Shown: in pieces, positions 35,627 through 44,363 of the stretch | How positions within the stretch are numbered: the first letter of the stretch is position 1 | Layout of the letters: every line of letters starts with the position of its first letter | Source of the DNA: Planctomycetia bacterium | GTDB lineage: Bacteria; Planctomycetota; Planctomycetia; Pirellulales; Thermoguttaceae | Reading direction: 5' to 3' | NCBI GenBank assembly: GCA_030537455.1 | Contig: JAUNMR010000005.1 | Coordinates: 91,183 to 155,182 of the forward strand | Length of the DNA stretch: 64,000 nucleotides | Made by a program: the position numbers and the translations under genes | Notes under the pieces: generated by a model | What the model was told of the DNA's origin: nothing | Seen by the model: only the letters and a program-made list of their open reading frames with translations | The model's database searches: none

Positions 35627-36003
35627 TAGGTTATGATCCTTCCGCGTACTTTGCGGGACAAAAGACGTCGAAGAGTAGAAAAGGCGGCTTTACGACGCTT
35701 AGCGTCGAGTAAAAGGTCGAGCGCGCGTGGGACGCCTCTGACATGGCGCATGAGCCTAAACAGAGGGTTCCAGGCATATAACCGTGGGAGCGCGCCGAGC
35801 GGTTTCTGGCGGTTGGACGTCGGCTTAAAATAGACAAAGGTTTTGCGAGTTTGCTATTCGGCGAACCGAATATGCGACTGCGCAAAACCTTTGTTATAGA
35901 AGAAACGCATGCGCGCAGCGTCTTGACAGAATCGACGTCGACTCAAGGAACCGTGGAGTACAACGGCGCGTCGTTGGCGCTAACGCATGAGCGCTTACTC
36001 GAT
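35627..36003. other. Regulatory region between rpsR and argB
   Basis: No gene. It contains a perfect palindrome CGACGCTTAGCGTCG (35693-35707), 67 bases before argB and a possible operator or leader hairpin, and the long hairpin 35834-35894 listed separately. Confidence 0.55.
35834..35894 (-). terminator. Long near-perfect hairpin downstream of rpsR
   Basis: Nested arms: ACAAAGGTTTTGCG/CGCAAAACCTTTGT, then AGT/ACT, then TATTCGG/CCGAATA around a CGAA tetraloop. It lies 110 bases past rpsR on the minus strand with only a weak T-rich tail (CTATTTTAA). It is either an unusual terminator or an RNA element between rpsR and the arg operon. Confidence 0.55.
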
Positions 36004-36285
36004 CTAGTCGCCGACGTAAGGCATGAGCGCCATGAAACGAGCGCGTTTGATCGCAGTTGCAACCGCGTGCTGGCTGGCGGCTGAACAACCGGTCTTACGA
36101 CGACCGATGATCTTACCCTGACGGCTGGAAAGCTTCTTGAGCAGTTCAAGATCTTTGTAATCAACGAACATCGGTCGAGGGCGCTTACCGTCGATAAGCA
36201 ACGGATCGCGTTTCTTACTGCGAGCCTTCGCCTTGGAACGTTTACGATTTATGCGATTCTTTTTAAATGCCGGAGGCTTGGACAT
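36004..36285 (-). CDS. rpsR: Ribosomal protein bS18
   Basis: 93 residues from the ATG at 36285. The core from [17 protein letters not shown] through [31 protein letters not shown] is typical bS18. The N-terminus is basic and Lys/Arg-rich. An alternative TTG start at 36324 would add 13 residues and has GAGAGGA about 13 bases before it, so the start is not settled. It binds 16S rRNA with bS6. It has no rpsF neighbour here. The promoter is at 36495-36531, leaving a leader of about 200 bases. Confidence 0.93.
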   Translation of the reverse strand: MSKPPAFKKNRINRKRSKAKARSKKRDPLLIDGKRPRPMFVDYKDLELLKKLSSRQGKIIGRRKTGCSAASQHAVATAIKRARFMALMPYVGD

Positions 36286-36612
36286 CTTCTTACCAACTCT
36301 AATGGCTAAACTGCGCCGCAACAACCGCGTTGATTCCTCTCAAATACCGGAATTCACACGCGAACAGCGACTACTACTGTTAATTCGATAACTCTCAATG
36401 CTCATTCCTTTAGGTCAGCGCGAATGGATCAGGTTCGCATACTGACGGCGGCGGCTTCGGGAACGAGCAACTGGCGTCGGGTTTATAGTTAGTCAGTATA
36501 TCGCACGCTAGCGCAGTTACAAGGGGGCGTCGCATGGAAATTTCAAATTTTCTGAATAAAAATTACCCAGTTTATCACGCTTGTCCTGAACGCGCAAATA
36601 CAAAAGTCGTGT
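36286..36612 (-). other. rpsR leader and promoter region
   Basis: No gene. The leader contains a stem-loop (GTCAG-GCGAA against TTCGC-CTGAC, 36414-36446). Its arms include a GGTTCG sequence that resembles a tRNA T-loop but does not form a tRNA. An AT-rich stretch lies at 36540-36612. Confidence 0.5.
36495..36531 (-). promoter_or_regulatory. rpsR promoter with C-tract -35 element
   Basis: On the minus strand the sequence reads GACGCCCCC, TTGTAA, a 16-base spacer, then TATACT. The C-tract/TTGT arrangement is shared with the rpmB promoter and, less well, with the region before nifU. Confidence 0.65.
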
Positions 36613-37653
36613 TTATTTTATTTCGCGCATGAGGTTTTGAATCCAATGATCCAGTTCGTCCTCATCGATTTCCTCGTCGCCTTGTTCTTCCTTCTGATTG
36701 AGTTTGAGCGAATAGACGCCACGCAGGAGTTCATCGACCAGACGCCCGGTGATGAGATTGAGAGTTTCTGCCTCGCGCGTGCCGATCTTTTGCGGCGAGT
36801 TGGAATAGAGCCACAGCACGCCTAGGATCGTGGAATCGGAACAGACCGGAACACAAATGGCACAGGGGAAGTCCTCCGGCGTGTGCCAGACGTCGGCGAC
36901 CGACGCGTCGTTAATGACCACGGCGCTGCCCAGGAGCGCTTCGATTTCCGCACGAGCGCCGCGTAACGGTCGCGGCGGTTCCAGTAGGCGTTCTTGTGGC
37001 AGTCCCCAGACCACGCGCGTTTGTAGCGTCGTGGTCGCTTGGTCGAGTAGCGCCAGTTCCGCGGCGACGAAATTACCCAAGGCGTGCACGCCGACGCGTA
37101 AGACGTCGCGCACACGCGCGGCGACGCCTTCACTGGAGATCGATTCGTACAGATGCGCCATTGCCGCCTCTTGCGCGGCCAGTTCACCGTGTCGCGCCAC
37201 CGCGTCTTGGCGCCAAAGGTGATTGTCGGCCAGTAGTTGCGCAAAGGCTTGCGCTAATTTACACGCGTCGTTCCATTCGACCTTTGGATATTCGTTTTCA
37301 GAGCGTTTCATACGCAGAGAGCCGAAGATTTTGACGTCGGCGATAGCCACGGGAAAGTACTTGACGTGCGCTTCGTCGCGCGCGTTGTCCTGAGCGTTGG
37401 CGTCGGCGGCGATTTGAGCGTTCACGAGCCTTTCGAATTCCTCAGGCGCTTCGTCGTACGCCAACGGGTTGTCTTGCGTCGCCATTTCGCAAGAGCCGGC
37501 GCGTAGGAATTTTAAATCGTAACCGGTTGTGGATTGAAAGACGCGCAGAAGTTCAGGCAACGCCCCAATATAAGAGGCGTCGTTGGGATCAAAGAGGCGC
37601 TTCGGTTCTGGAAACGGAAGCAAGTACGATTCGCTACGGCGAGGAGTGTGCAT
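36613..37653 (-). CDS. GAF-domain protein
   Basis: 346 residues from the ATG at 37653; a TTG at 37779 would add 42 residues and cannot be excluded. The C-terminal half (~160-320) looks like a GAF sensor domain, with EGVAARVRDVLRVGVHAL, AELALLDQ, LLGSAVVINDASVADVWHTP, AICVPVCSDSTILGVLWLYS and RQAETLNL-like helices. The N-terminal half contains a second alpha/beta unit with no recognised family. There is no kinase, phosphatase or cyclase output domain. The extreme C-terminus is acidic. It is probably a cytoplasmic small-molecule or signalling sensor; the ligand is unknown. Confidence 0.65.
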   Translation of the reverse strand: MHTPRRSESYLLPFPEPKRLFDPNDASYIGALPELLRVFQSTTGYDLKFLRAGSCEMATQDNPLAYDEAPEEFERLVNAQIAADANAQDNARDEAHVKYFPVAIADVKIFGSLRMKRSENEYPKVEWNDACKLAQAFAQLLADNHLWRQDAVARHGELAAQEAAMAHLYESISSEGVAARVRDVLRVGVHALGNFVAAELALLDQATTTLQTRVVWGLPQERLLEPPRPLRGARAEIEALLGSAVVINDASVADVWHTPEDFPCAICVPVCSDSTILGVLWLYSNSPQKIGTREAETLNLITGRLVDELLRGVYSLKLNQKEEQGDEEIDEDELDHWIQNLMREIK

Positions 37654-38264
37654 CGAGTCAGTCCGTTGGGTTACGAGTAAACGATATAACGCGCGAACGA
37701 GCGTTAGACAGTTCACGGTTAGTAATTTAGGAATTGCAACGTCTTGTGGAGCGTCACGAAAAGAGAAATCGTCTAGCAAGCCTCAAAAGGACACGAAAAG
37801 AGATAACGACTCAGTTTTTCCGTTTAATCCGGTTGCGCGTCTTTACGCGTTTTTCACAGCGACAAGGTTTGTTCTACCTGTCGCTGGTGAATTCAAGTTT
37901 GAATAGCGTCGGTATTTTATGAGTCTTTTGGCTTGTGGGGTTGACTTGGCGCGGCGTGCTCAATACAAACGGAAAAACCGGATATTTCTGTGAAAAGCTA
38001 AAAAAAAACGGTTTTTTTCGCCTTGGTTTGTTCCAACGGCTCCTTTTGACATTATTATTATAGACGAGATAGTCTTGAGGTTACGATAGCGTTGCTATCG
38101 TCGGTCGGCGCGTCGCTAGAGTCGGCGTGGTCGTTTCGCCTCATGGCAATTGCGCGCTTGAGGATCTTTGGTCTTGCGCCGTGGTCTAAGCTTGAATCAT
38201 ACCTTGAAATAGCATAGCGACACGCGCTGTGGCGTCGCGTCGTTTTGTGTAAGGATTTGCTCGT
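37654..38264. other. Divergent regulatory region, no gene seen
   Basis: Contains a GCGACA/TGTCGC hairpin (about 37858-37883), an A9/T7 homopolymer patch near 38000-38017, and two promoter candidates pointing to the PQQ-type gene (listed separately). Confidence 0.5.
37941..38073 (+). promoter_or_regulatory. Two promoter candidates for the PQQ-propeller gene
   Basis: TTGACT-17-TACAAA (37941-37969) and TTGACA-16-GATAGT (38046-38073). The second is nearer and would give a leader of about 185 bases. Confidence 0.45.
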
Positions 38265-39938
38265 ATGAAACGAATTTTGGGAACTGTCGTGCTGACGTGG
38301 TTAATGAGCGTGGCATGCGTGACGAACGCGCTTGCTTTGGGATCGGCGCCGTCAACGCTCGTTCCGGAACAATCTGCGCGCGCCGCGGGACTCACGCGCG
38401 CTTGGTTTGCTCAGGCCATGGTGGAGCGCGGTCGCGAGGTCGTCACCAGCGTCACGGTGCAGGACGGTCTGCTTCTGCTTACCACGGATAAAGGCGTTTT
38501 ACAGGTCTTTGACGCCGAGACTGGCGTGTCTCTGTGGCGCGTTGACGTCGGCGACTCCTACCTGTTTGCACCCGCGGTTAATAGTAAGGTCGTCGTGGCG
38601 ATTTGTGGCACGCAGTTGAACGTTTACGACCGTGCCAACGGCGCAATGATTGTGTCCACTCAGCTCTACGGTCAGCCCGCGTCTTCTCCCTTGGCTAGTG
38701 AGCGCGAGATCTACGTTCCGACCTTCGCGCAACGCGTTTTGGCGTATCCGCTCACTCCGGTTAAAGACGACGGCTCTTTGCTCAAGTCGACCGTAGAAAC
38801 GATGCAGAAGGTCGTGGAATCCGATCCTTCGTTGACCGCCGACCTCAACACGCGCGTCGCCACGAAATATGTGGAAAAGGATCGCGGCTTTAAAGTCGAA
38901 TCCCTCGATAGTATTCGCCCTTACTCCTGCACGTCCTTTGGCGTCTCAATGGTTCCTCCGATTCTGGGAACCCAAGACGCAGAGCACGACATGGTCGGCT
39001 GGACCACCGACCAAGGTTGGCTACTCATTGGCTCGATGGATCGCACTACCACCGACGCGCCCTTTAAGCTCTTTTACAAATTGCAGTCTCGTCCGAACTT
39101 CGCCTACGTCGGCGAATCGCGCGTTTATAACACCGCGATGATTCCGCGCGACGATGTGGAAGCGACCCCGTTCTTTGTCGAGAAAGACTTGAGCAAGCAG
39201 TGCATGGCGCAAGCGGAAAGCGATCGTGTCGGCGGACTCTTTCTGATCGGTTCACGTTCCGGGCACGTCTTCGCGATGAACGACGTCAATGGTAAACTTC
39301 GCTGGACCTATCTGACGGAAACTCCCACGTCTAACCGTATTGCGGCGTTTGACGACAAGGCGTATATCCCCACGGAAAATGGCGATTACTTTGCCGTCAC
39401 GCTCTTTAACGGCGAGGAAGTCTGGAAGGCGATTGACGTTCAACAGACCGTTGCCGCTTCTGAAAAATGCGTTTACGTCGTCGATAATCTTAACCGCCTG
39501 GCGGCGCTGAATATGCAGACCGGTCAACGCCTGCACACCCTCGACGTCGGCAATGTTCAGCGCTTCGTCTTCAACGGTGAAACCGACCGTATTTACTTGG
39601 TTTCCGACGACGGCTTAGTGCAATGCCTCCGCGAAATCGACCAGACGACGCCGGTAATTCGGCGTGAACCTCTTTCGGCGGTGCGCGCGCGCCTGTTTGC
39701 CGGCGCTGAAAAGGATGTGGACGACGCCGACGCCGACGCCAAAGCAGGTCAGGGAGTCGATGAGGATGAAGACGAGGACTTCGGCGGCGCCAACGCTGGT
39801 CAGAGCGCTAGCGCCTTTGACGACGACGAGGAAGACGACGTCTTCGGCGGTCTTGACGACCAGGACGACGACGATGACGACGACGCCTTTGGCGGCGAGG
39901 ACGACGATGAAGATCCTTTCGGCTCGGACGATTTCTAA
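38265..39938 (+). CDS. Secreted PQQ-type beta-propeller with acidic tail
   Basis: 557 residues; ATG preceded by AAGGAT. Sec signal (KRILGTVVLTWLMSVACV, cleavage near ALALG). The body is a BamB-like PQQ-repeat propeller: LLLTTDKGVLQVFDAETGVS, VFAMNDVNGKLRWTYLTE, DYFAVTLFNGEEVWKAID and RLAALNMQTGQRLHTLDVG. The last ~75 residues are almost wholly Asp/Glu/Gly/Phe with repeated FGG units (DDVFGG, DAFGGEDD, DPFGSDDF). The tail could bind divalent cations or a basic partner; this is inference. A role in envelope protein scaffolding is possible, but a BamB role is not supported by neighbours. Confidence 0.7.
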   Translation: MKRILGTVVLTWLMSVACVTNALALGSAPSTLVPEQSARAAGLTRAWFAQAMVERGREVVTSVTVQDGLLLLTTDKGVLQVFDAETGVSLWRVDVGDSYLFAPAVNSKVVVAICGTQLNVYDRANGAMIVSTQLYGQPASSPLASEREIYVPTFAQRVLAYPLTPVKDDGSLLKSTVETMQKVVESDPSLTADLNTRVATKYVEKDRGFKVESLDSIRPYSCTSFGVSMVPPILGTQDAEHDMVGWTTDQGWLLIGSMDRTTTDAPFKLFYKLQSRPNFAYVGESRVYNTAMIPRDDVEATPFFVEKDLSKQCMAQAESDRVGGLFLIGSRSGHVFAMNDVNGKLRWTYLTETPTSNRIAAFDDKAYIPTENGDYFAVTLFNGEEVWKAIDVQQTVAASEKCVYVVDNLNRLAALNMQTGQRLHTLDVGNVQRFVFNGETDRIYLVSDDGLVQCLREIDQTTPVIRREPLSAVRARLFAGAEKDVDDADADAKAGQGVDEDEDEDFGGANAGQSASAFDDDEEDDVFGGLDDQDDDDDDDAFGGEDDDEDPFGSDDF

Positions 39939-39995
39939 TCGCTGGATAGCCTAAGTTGCGTGCTATGACGTGCGTGACGACTCTTTAATGAAATG

Positions 39996-40034
39996 AACCG
40001 CAGATCTCAATTGGAAGAGTTTTGCGGTTTTTTT
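39996..40034 (+). terminator. Terminator of the PQQ-propeller gene
   Basis: AACCGCA pairs with TGCGGTT, with inner CTC/GAG pairing, followed by a T7 run. Confidence 0.75.
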
Positions 40035-40149
40035 ATCCCCAGTCGGAGTTCGTTGGTGGTTGACCGGGGGAATGATTGACTGCACGGCACAACGAAAGGG
40101 ACATGAGGGAAGCGCTGGGCAGAGTAATACGCCGGGGTTGGATAAAAAA

Positions 40150-40176
40150 GCGTAACGCCTAAGCAGAGCGTTACGC
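40150..40176 (-). terminator. Perfect 9-bp hairpin with minus-strand T-run
   Basis: GCGTAACGC and GCGTTACGC. On the minus strand the stem is followed by TTTTTTATCC. It may terminate dnaA transcription 417 bases past its stop or an unseen short transcript. Confidence 0.5.
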
Positions 40177-40294
40177 CGGGATGTTTTTTAGTATTCTAGA
40201 AGCGGTTTTATAACTACCCTTGCCATTTCGAATATTCTAATTTCATGAAATACTCGATTCTTGTAACGACTCCTTCGACCTTTGAGGAATCGTT

Positions 40295-40351
40295 ATGAAG
40301 AAGCGTATGTACGTAACAGGAAGTGAGCTAACAGCTGAAAAATGGCTGTAA
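40295..40351 (+). CDS. Possible 18-codon peptide
   Basis: ATG with a good GAGGA ribosome site seven bases upstream, encoding MKKRMYVTGSELTAEKWL then TAA. It has no recognisable homology and could be chance. Confidence 0.2.
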   Translation: MKKRMYVTGSELTAEKWL

Positions 40352-40592
40352 AAAACGTAAGCGGTCGGCACAGCGGGCTGGTCGTTCTATCGGCAGACTA
40401 AAACCAAGCGTAAAGAACACAAGCTCTTCCTTGAGAGGGCGTCAACTGGATTATTTCCTCTGGCGGGGAGTTATGAAATAGCTTCTAATCCGTTCTAAAC
40501 TGATTCTTTAGATTTACGATAATCACCAAATGGTCGCGCTGTTGAACCCGGAGGTATCGGTCGCTATGGCGTTGCAATGGCTTTATTCGGGA

Positions 40593-42689
40593 TTAGCTCT
40601 GGATACTAAGTAAGGCGTTTTCGATACGTTTGATCGTATCAGAGAGCGGGTAGTCCGCGTTCAGGGTGGCGATGATTTGGTTCGATTCCAGCCATGCGTC
40701 GACCTTTTTTGCGGCCGCCAGGACGGAAGAGTGTCGTCTTCCTCCGAAATAAGCGCCGATTTCGGTCAGACCGGAGCGCGTGTGCTTTCTTGCCAGCCAC
40801 ATAGCGAGCGCACGAGGGTCGGCGTACTTTTTCGCGCGTGAACTAGATTTAAGCGCGTTGTCGTCGAGTCCAAAGATTTCCTCGACCACGCGTTCGACGT
40901 CTTCGAGCTTGATATTATGCAGATTAGGCGTCGCTAGGTCGGCCAGGGCGTCGCGTGCGAATTCCAGAGTGATAGGCGAGCCGACCGCCAGGTGCATGGC
41001 GTAGAGACGATTGAGCGCGCCGGAGAGCTGACGCGCGTGTGTGGTAAAACGCGAGGCGACGTAACGCGCGACGTCGTCCGGAATATTGAGACGACGCTCC
41101 AGCGCCATTTGTCGAAAGATTTGCGCGAGTGTTTCGCGCTGTGCGTTTTCGATCTTACAGACCACGCCGCTTTCGATACGCGTTGTGAGTTCGCTACGCA
41201 GTTTCGAAAGTTCCGCCAGCGGACGATTAGCGGAGAATATCATCTGCACGCCGCGACTGCGTAGGTAGTCGTAGACGTTCAGTAGTTCGGTTTGCGTGGA
41301 AAGCTTGCCTTCGAGGAAGTGGACGTCGTCTAAGGCAAAGAGGGATATATTCTTAAACTGATCACGGAACGCCGCGCCTTGACCGCGTAGGCTCTGGATA
41401 AAGGAGGTCGTGAATTGTTCCGCGGTCATGTAGAGCGGACGCTGAGTCGCCGCGGTGGTAGCGAGCGCGTTACGACGCATTAGCGCGTCGCAGGCTCCTT
41501 CAAGTAGGTGGGTCTTGCCGACGCTGGTCGGACCGCAGACAAAGATCGGGTTCATCGCGCCGAGTTGTGCGAGAGATAGTTCAACCACGCGTCGTGCGAG
41601 GAGATTGGTGGGACCTTCCACAAAGGTTTGCAAGGAGGCGTAGACGCGTTGGGAATTTGTGGCGGCGCGCGCGCGTTTAGGCGCATTTGATGCGGGCACG
41701 ACGTTCAATCCGTTGGCGTCGCGAATAACAATTGGCGCGGCGTTGGCGTCGGCGTTGGCGCGCGTACCGGAACCTTTGGGACGACCGCGTTTACCGCGCG
41801 TGGGCGCAACGGTTGGCGCTGTGGCGTCGGAGGTTTCGTTGAAGTCGCCCACACGCCAGGCGACGCGTTCTGCGTCGGAGAGATTCAGAGGTTGAGCGAC
41901 GCTAGCGAGGGGCGCGCCGGCGCTTTCCAACTGGTTGAGCGCAAAGTTGAACTGATCGGAGAAGGAGGTAGGCGGGTCGAGCGGAAGTTGCGTCTTGGCG
42001 TCGTTTACGCTGGGCAGTAGCGTCGCAGTTGTCGCGTCGGTTGGGACAGTATCCTTCCGCGGGCGTCCTCTTTTGCGTTTAGGGGGCGCGACGTCGGTGG
42101 TTGAAGTGGGAGAGGTCGTGGCGCCATTGGCGGCGGTAAAACTCACGACATTTACGGGGCTATTATTCCTCGCGTGTAAGCTCTGATTTACAGGGGCGCT
42201 TCCAGTCGCGGGCGAGGCGATCGCCTGTGGATTTTTTCGTGGTCGTCCCCGTTTACGCTTGACCGGCGTGGCGACGGGTTCCTCTAGTAGGAGAGTCTGA
42301 CGCGCAACGGAACTGGGGTTATAGGCGTTGGCGGAATTGAGCGAGGCAACCGCGAAGGGCACGACGTCGGCAGAGGCGTCGTTAGTAGTGCGAGACGTCG
42401 TCCTGGGCGCTTGAACATTTGCGTTTACGTTCGGGTCGTCGCAGATAAAGCGCACTTGAACGTCGCGACCGAGCAGTTCGCGCGAGAGTTGTTCAATGAC
42501 ATGACGATAAGAAGACTGAATCCAATTGAATTGGAACTCGCGCGCAATCCAGACACAGACCTCTTTCTCACTGAGGACAAAACGCGTCCCGTCGGCGAAC
42601 CACATGGAATAGCGTTGTTCGCCGAGTTTCGCGCGTAGCGCCTCGTGAAAGAGGGAGTTGATTTGTTCAGCGGGCGATGCTTTTGTCAT
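40593..42689 (-). CDS. dnaA: Chromosomal replication initiator DnaA with three AT-hook motifs
   Basis: 698 residues, about 250 more than usual. Domain I (~1-85) is recognisable (EQRYSMWFADGTRF). The linker (domain II, ~86-345) is greatly enlarged. It carries AT-hook-like motifs at ~144-152 (KRKRGRPRK), ~204-212 (KRKRGRPRK) and ~298-306 (RGKRGRPKG). Domain III AAA+ has Walker A GPTSVGKTH (386-394) and Walker B LFALDDVHF (450-458). Domain IV ends with ALAMWLARKHTRSGLTEIG and RRHSSVLAAAKKV, the DnaA box-binding signature. It opens oriC and loads the helicase. No Shine-Dalgarno sequence is seen. dnaN, recF and gyrB are not neighbours. Confidence 0.95.
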   Translation of the reverse strand: MTKASPAEQINSLFHEALRAKLGEQRYSMWFADGTRFVLSEKEVCVWIAREFQFNWIQSSYRHVIEQLSRELLGRDVQVRFICDDPNVNANVQAPRTTSRTTNDASADVVPFAVASLNSANAYNPSSVARQTLLLEEPVATPVKRKRGRPRKNPQAIASPATGSAPVNQSLHARNNSPVNVVSFTAANGATTSPTSTTDVAPPKRKRGRPRKDTVPTDATTATLLPSVNDAKTQLPLDPPTSFSDQFNFALNQLESAGAPLASVAQPLNLSDAERVAWRVGDFNETSDATAPTVAPTRGKRGRPKGSGTRANADANAAPIVIRDANGLNVVPASNAPKRARAATNSQRVYASLQTFVEGPTNLLARRVVELSLAQLGAMNPIFVCGPTSVGKTHLLEGACDALMRRNALATTAATQRPLYMTAEQFTTSFIQSLRGQGAAFRDQFKNISLFALDDVHFLEGKLSTQTELLNVYDYLRSRGVQMIFSANRPLAELSKLRSELTTRIESGVVCKIENAQRETLAQIFRQMALERRLNIPDDVARYVASRFTTHARQLSGALNRLYAMHLAVGSPITLEFARDALADLATPNLHNIKLEDVERVVEEIFGLDDNALKSSSRAKKYADPRALAMWLARKHTRSGLTEIGAYFGGRRHSSVLAAAKKVDAWLESNQIIATLNADYPLSDTIKRIENALLSIQS

Positions 42690-42940
42690 GTCAAACGTTT
42701 GACGTGGAGCACACGGTTCCCACGAGGCGCCGTGTGTGGAATCTATTAATATATCAAGTGTTACGAATGACCTTGGGCGGGTCTATTGTACTGTGCGCAG
42801 GTAGGACGTCAAATAGCTTTTTGGTCGTCCGGACGGTTTATCGGCAATTTCAATCGTTGTAATCGATAATTTCAGACCGTCTAGTGTTCCTTTTGGAGAA
42901 AATCACTAATTAAGGTTTAAGTATTAGCGTCTAGTGTTTT
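42690..42940. promoter_or_regulatory. dnaA upstream region with inverted and direct repeats
   Basis: Contains hairpin CACACGG/CCGTGTG (42710-42736) and palindrome CGTCCGGACG (~42826-42835). A nested inverted repeat GACGGT-TTATCG/CGATAA-ACCGTC follows (~42832-42881). Two direct copies of CGTCTAGTGTT lie near 42878 and 42929. No cluster of consensus DnaA boxes (TTATCCACA) is visible, so an origin is not claimed; autoregulatory sites are possible. Confidence 0.4.
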
Positions 42941-42997
42941 ACAAGACACAAGCGCCACGAAACTTTTTATCTTGAGTCGACGTGGCGCTCGTGCTTG
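42941..42997. terminator. Hairpin downstream of sppA
   Basis: AGCGCCACG (42951-42959) pairs with CGTGGCGCT (42981-42989), extended by ACAAG/CTTGT. It stands 12 bases past the sppA stop. Confidence 0.65.
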
Positions 42998-43009
42998 TTT
43001 TATCGGTCT

Positions 43010-44236
43010 TTACAGCGGTAGCGCTCTTGGACAGAGGTAGTAGGCTTTCGGGGCAGACGCCTCTTTGAGCGCTTTGCCTAGCGTGTCGTTATTGCTCTTA
43101 ACGCCTAGACCGAGAGATTGCAGGATCGTGGTCTCTTCGGCATAGCGCACGACCTGTGTGTTTTTCTTGGAAATACCAGCGGCTTCCATCGCGGCGTCAA
43201 TGGCGTCGTCTAGGAAACCGATTTCGTCGATCAGATGCATTTCCAGGGCCTGGCGCGCGGTGTAGATACGACCGTCGGCAATGACGCGCAGTTCGCCACG
43301 ACGTTGAGCCAGTAAATCCGAATCGACGGTTTCGGAGTCGTCGTCCTCGCGCGCTACTGTCTCTTGCTCGTCGTCTTCCTCGCTCTGGTCTGTCACTTCC
43401 ACAATGACGTCGACAATGTCAGAGGAATCCTTACGTTGTTTCGGCTCTATCACAGCGACGTCCTCTTGACCACGGAACCAGGGTCGTCCTTCAACGACGA
43501 CGTCGAGGAATTGCTCGTACGATTCATCCACCAACGCTTGCCAAATCGCGGTTTCTTCCTCAGACATTTCCTTCGTCATATTGCCCATGCCCTTCATGGG
43601 ACCGCTGACGATCGGGTTGGAGCCAACGCCGAGTTTTTCACATAAACCCGCGGCGTTGTACATGTTAACGATAACGCCAATAGAGCCGGTCATTGTCGAG
43701 CGTTCCGCATAGATCTTATCGGCCGCCATTGAGATATAGTACCCGCCGCTGGCAGTCAAGTCGCCCATACTGACAATGATCGGAATATTGAGGTCTTCTT
43801 TAAGTTTTTTGAGGATTTGATAGTAGTAATCGCTACCGGAGATTGTGCCTCCGGGCGAGTTAATCCTCAGAACGAGCGCGCGCACCTTGGGGTCTTCGCG
43901 GATTGTCTTGACTGCGTTGACGATAAAACCGTATTCGTCGGTTTCAATTGTGCCGTCGATCGGTAGTGTGACGACTTTGTATTGCGCGTCGTCGGAACCG
44001 CTCACGGCGATTTCATTCATAGAATATTCGGAAGTATCGGAACTTTCGACAGCTTGGTAAATTGCGGCGCCTAGGATGATGAAGATAAACAGTAGGAATC
44101 CACAGAAGAACGCTACGCCAAAGAAAGTAACCAGGACGTCCTTGAGAAGCGCTTTCCAGAAGGAAAGGGGTCGCCCGTTATTTTGTAGTAGAGCGGGGCA
44201 AATAGGTCTTTGCGGTTGGTTCGGATTATAGTTCAT
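43010..44236 (-). CDS. sppA: Signal peptide peptidase SppA, S49 family
   Basis: 408 residues from the ATG at 44236; a start 26 codons earlier adds a non-homologous stretch. One N-terminal membrane helix (~30-60, FFGVAFFCGFLLFIFIIL) precedes the S49 domain. The INSPGGTISGSDYYYQIL block and the catalytic serine in MGDLTASGGYYISMAADKIYA are clear, followed by GSIGVI. The C-terminal GRIYTARQALEMHLIDEIG is typical. An acidic insertion (~290-325, rich in Asp/Glu/Ser) interrupts the domain. It degrades cleaved signal peptides in the membrane. Confidence 0.88.
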   Translation of the reverse strand: MNYNPNQPQRPICPALLQNNGRPLSFWKALLKDVLVTFFGVAFFCGFLLFIFIILGAAIYQAVESSDTSEYSMNEIAVSGSDDAQYKVVTLPIDGTIETDEYGFIVNAVKTIREDPKVRALVLRINSPGGTISGSDYYYQILKKLKEDLNIPIIVSMGDLTASGGYYISMAADKIYAERSTMTGSIGVIVNMYNAAGLCEKLGVGSNPIVSGPMKGMGNMTKEMSEEETAIWQALVDESYEQFLDVVVEGRPWFRGQEDVAVIEPKQRKDSSDIVDVIVEVTDQSEEDDEQETVAREDDDSETVDSDLLAQRRGELRVIADGRIYTARQALEMHLIDEIGFLDDAIDAAMEAAGISKKNTQVVRYAEETTILQSLGLGVKSNNDTLGKALKEASAPKAYYLCPRALPL

Positions 44237-44363
44237 AGCGAAAGACTCTTTATCAGCGGTTAGGCGCACAGAGTATTGAGAGGGAGAAGCGTCGCGACGC
44301 CACGCGTGCGGCATGGCGTCGCTTAATCGGGGACATAAACGCTACGAGGCGTTACAGTCGCGT

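Larger units (their letters stand above)
39939..40592. other. 650-base intergenic region, no convincing gene
   Basis: Holds a plus-strand terminator (39996-40034), a hairpin (40150-40176) and a possible 18-codon frame (40295-40351). A start-less 45-codon plus-strand frame at about 40361-40498 looks weakly protein-like and may be a relic. AT-rich palindromes GAATATTC and TTTCATGAAA lie near 40230-40250. Confidence 0.5.

Noticed and set aside
36414..36446. tRNA-like GGTTCG stretch in the rpsR leader
   Set aside because: No acceptor stem or anticodon arm can be formed around it; it is a simple stem-loop.
42690..42940. Chromosomal origin next to dnaA
   Set aside because: No cluster of TTATCCACA boxes and no dnaN/recF/gyrB neighbours; kept only as a repeat-bearing regulatory region.
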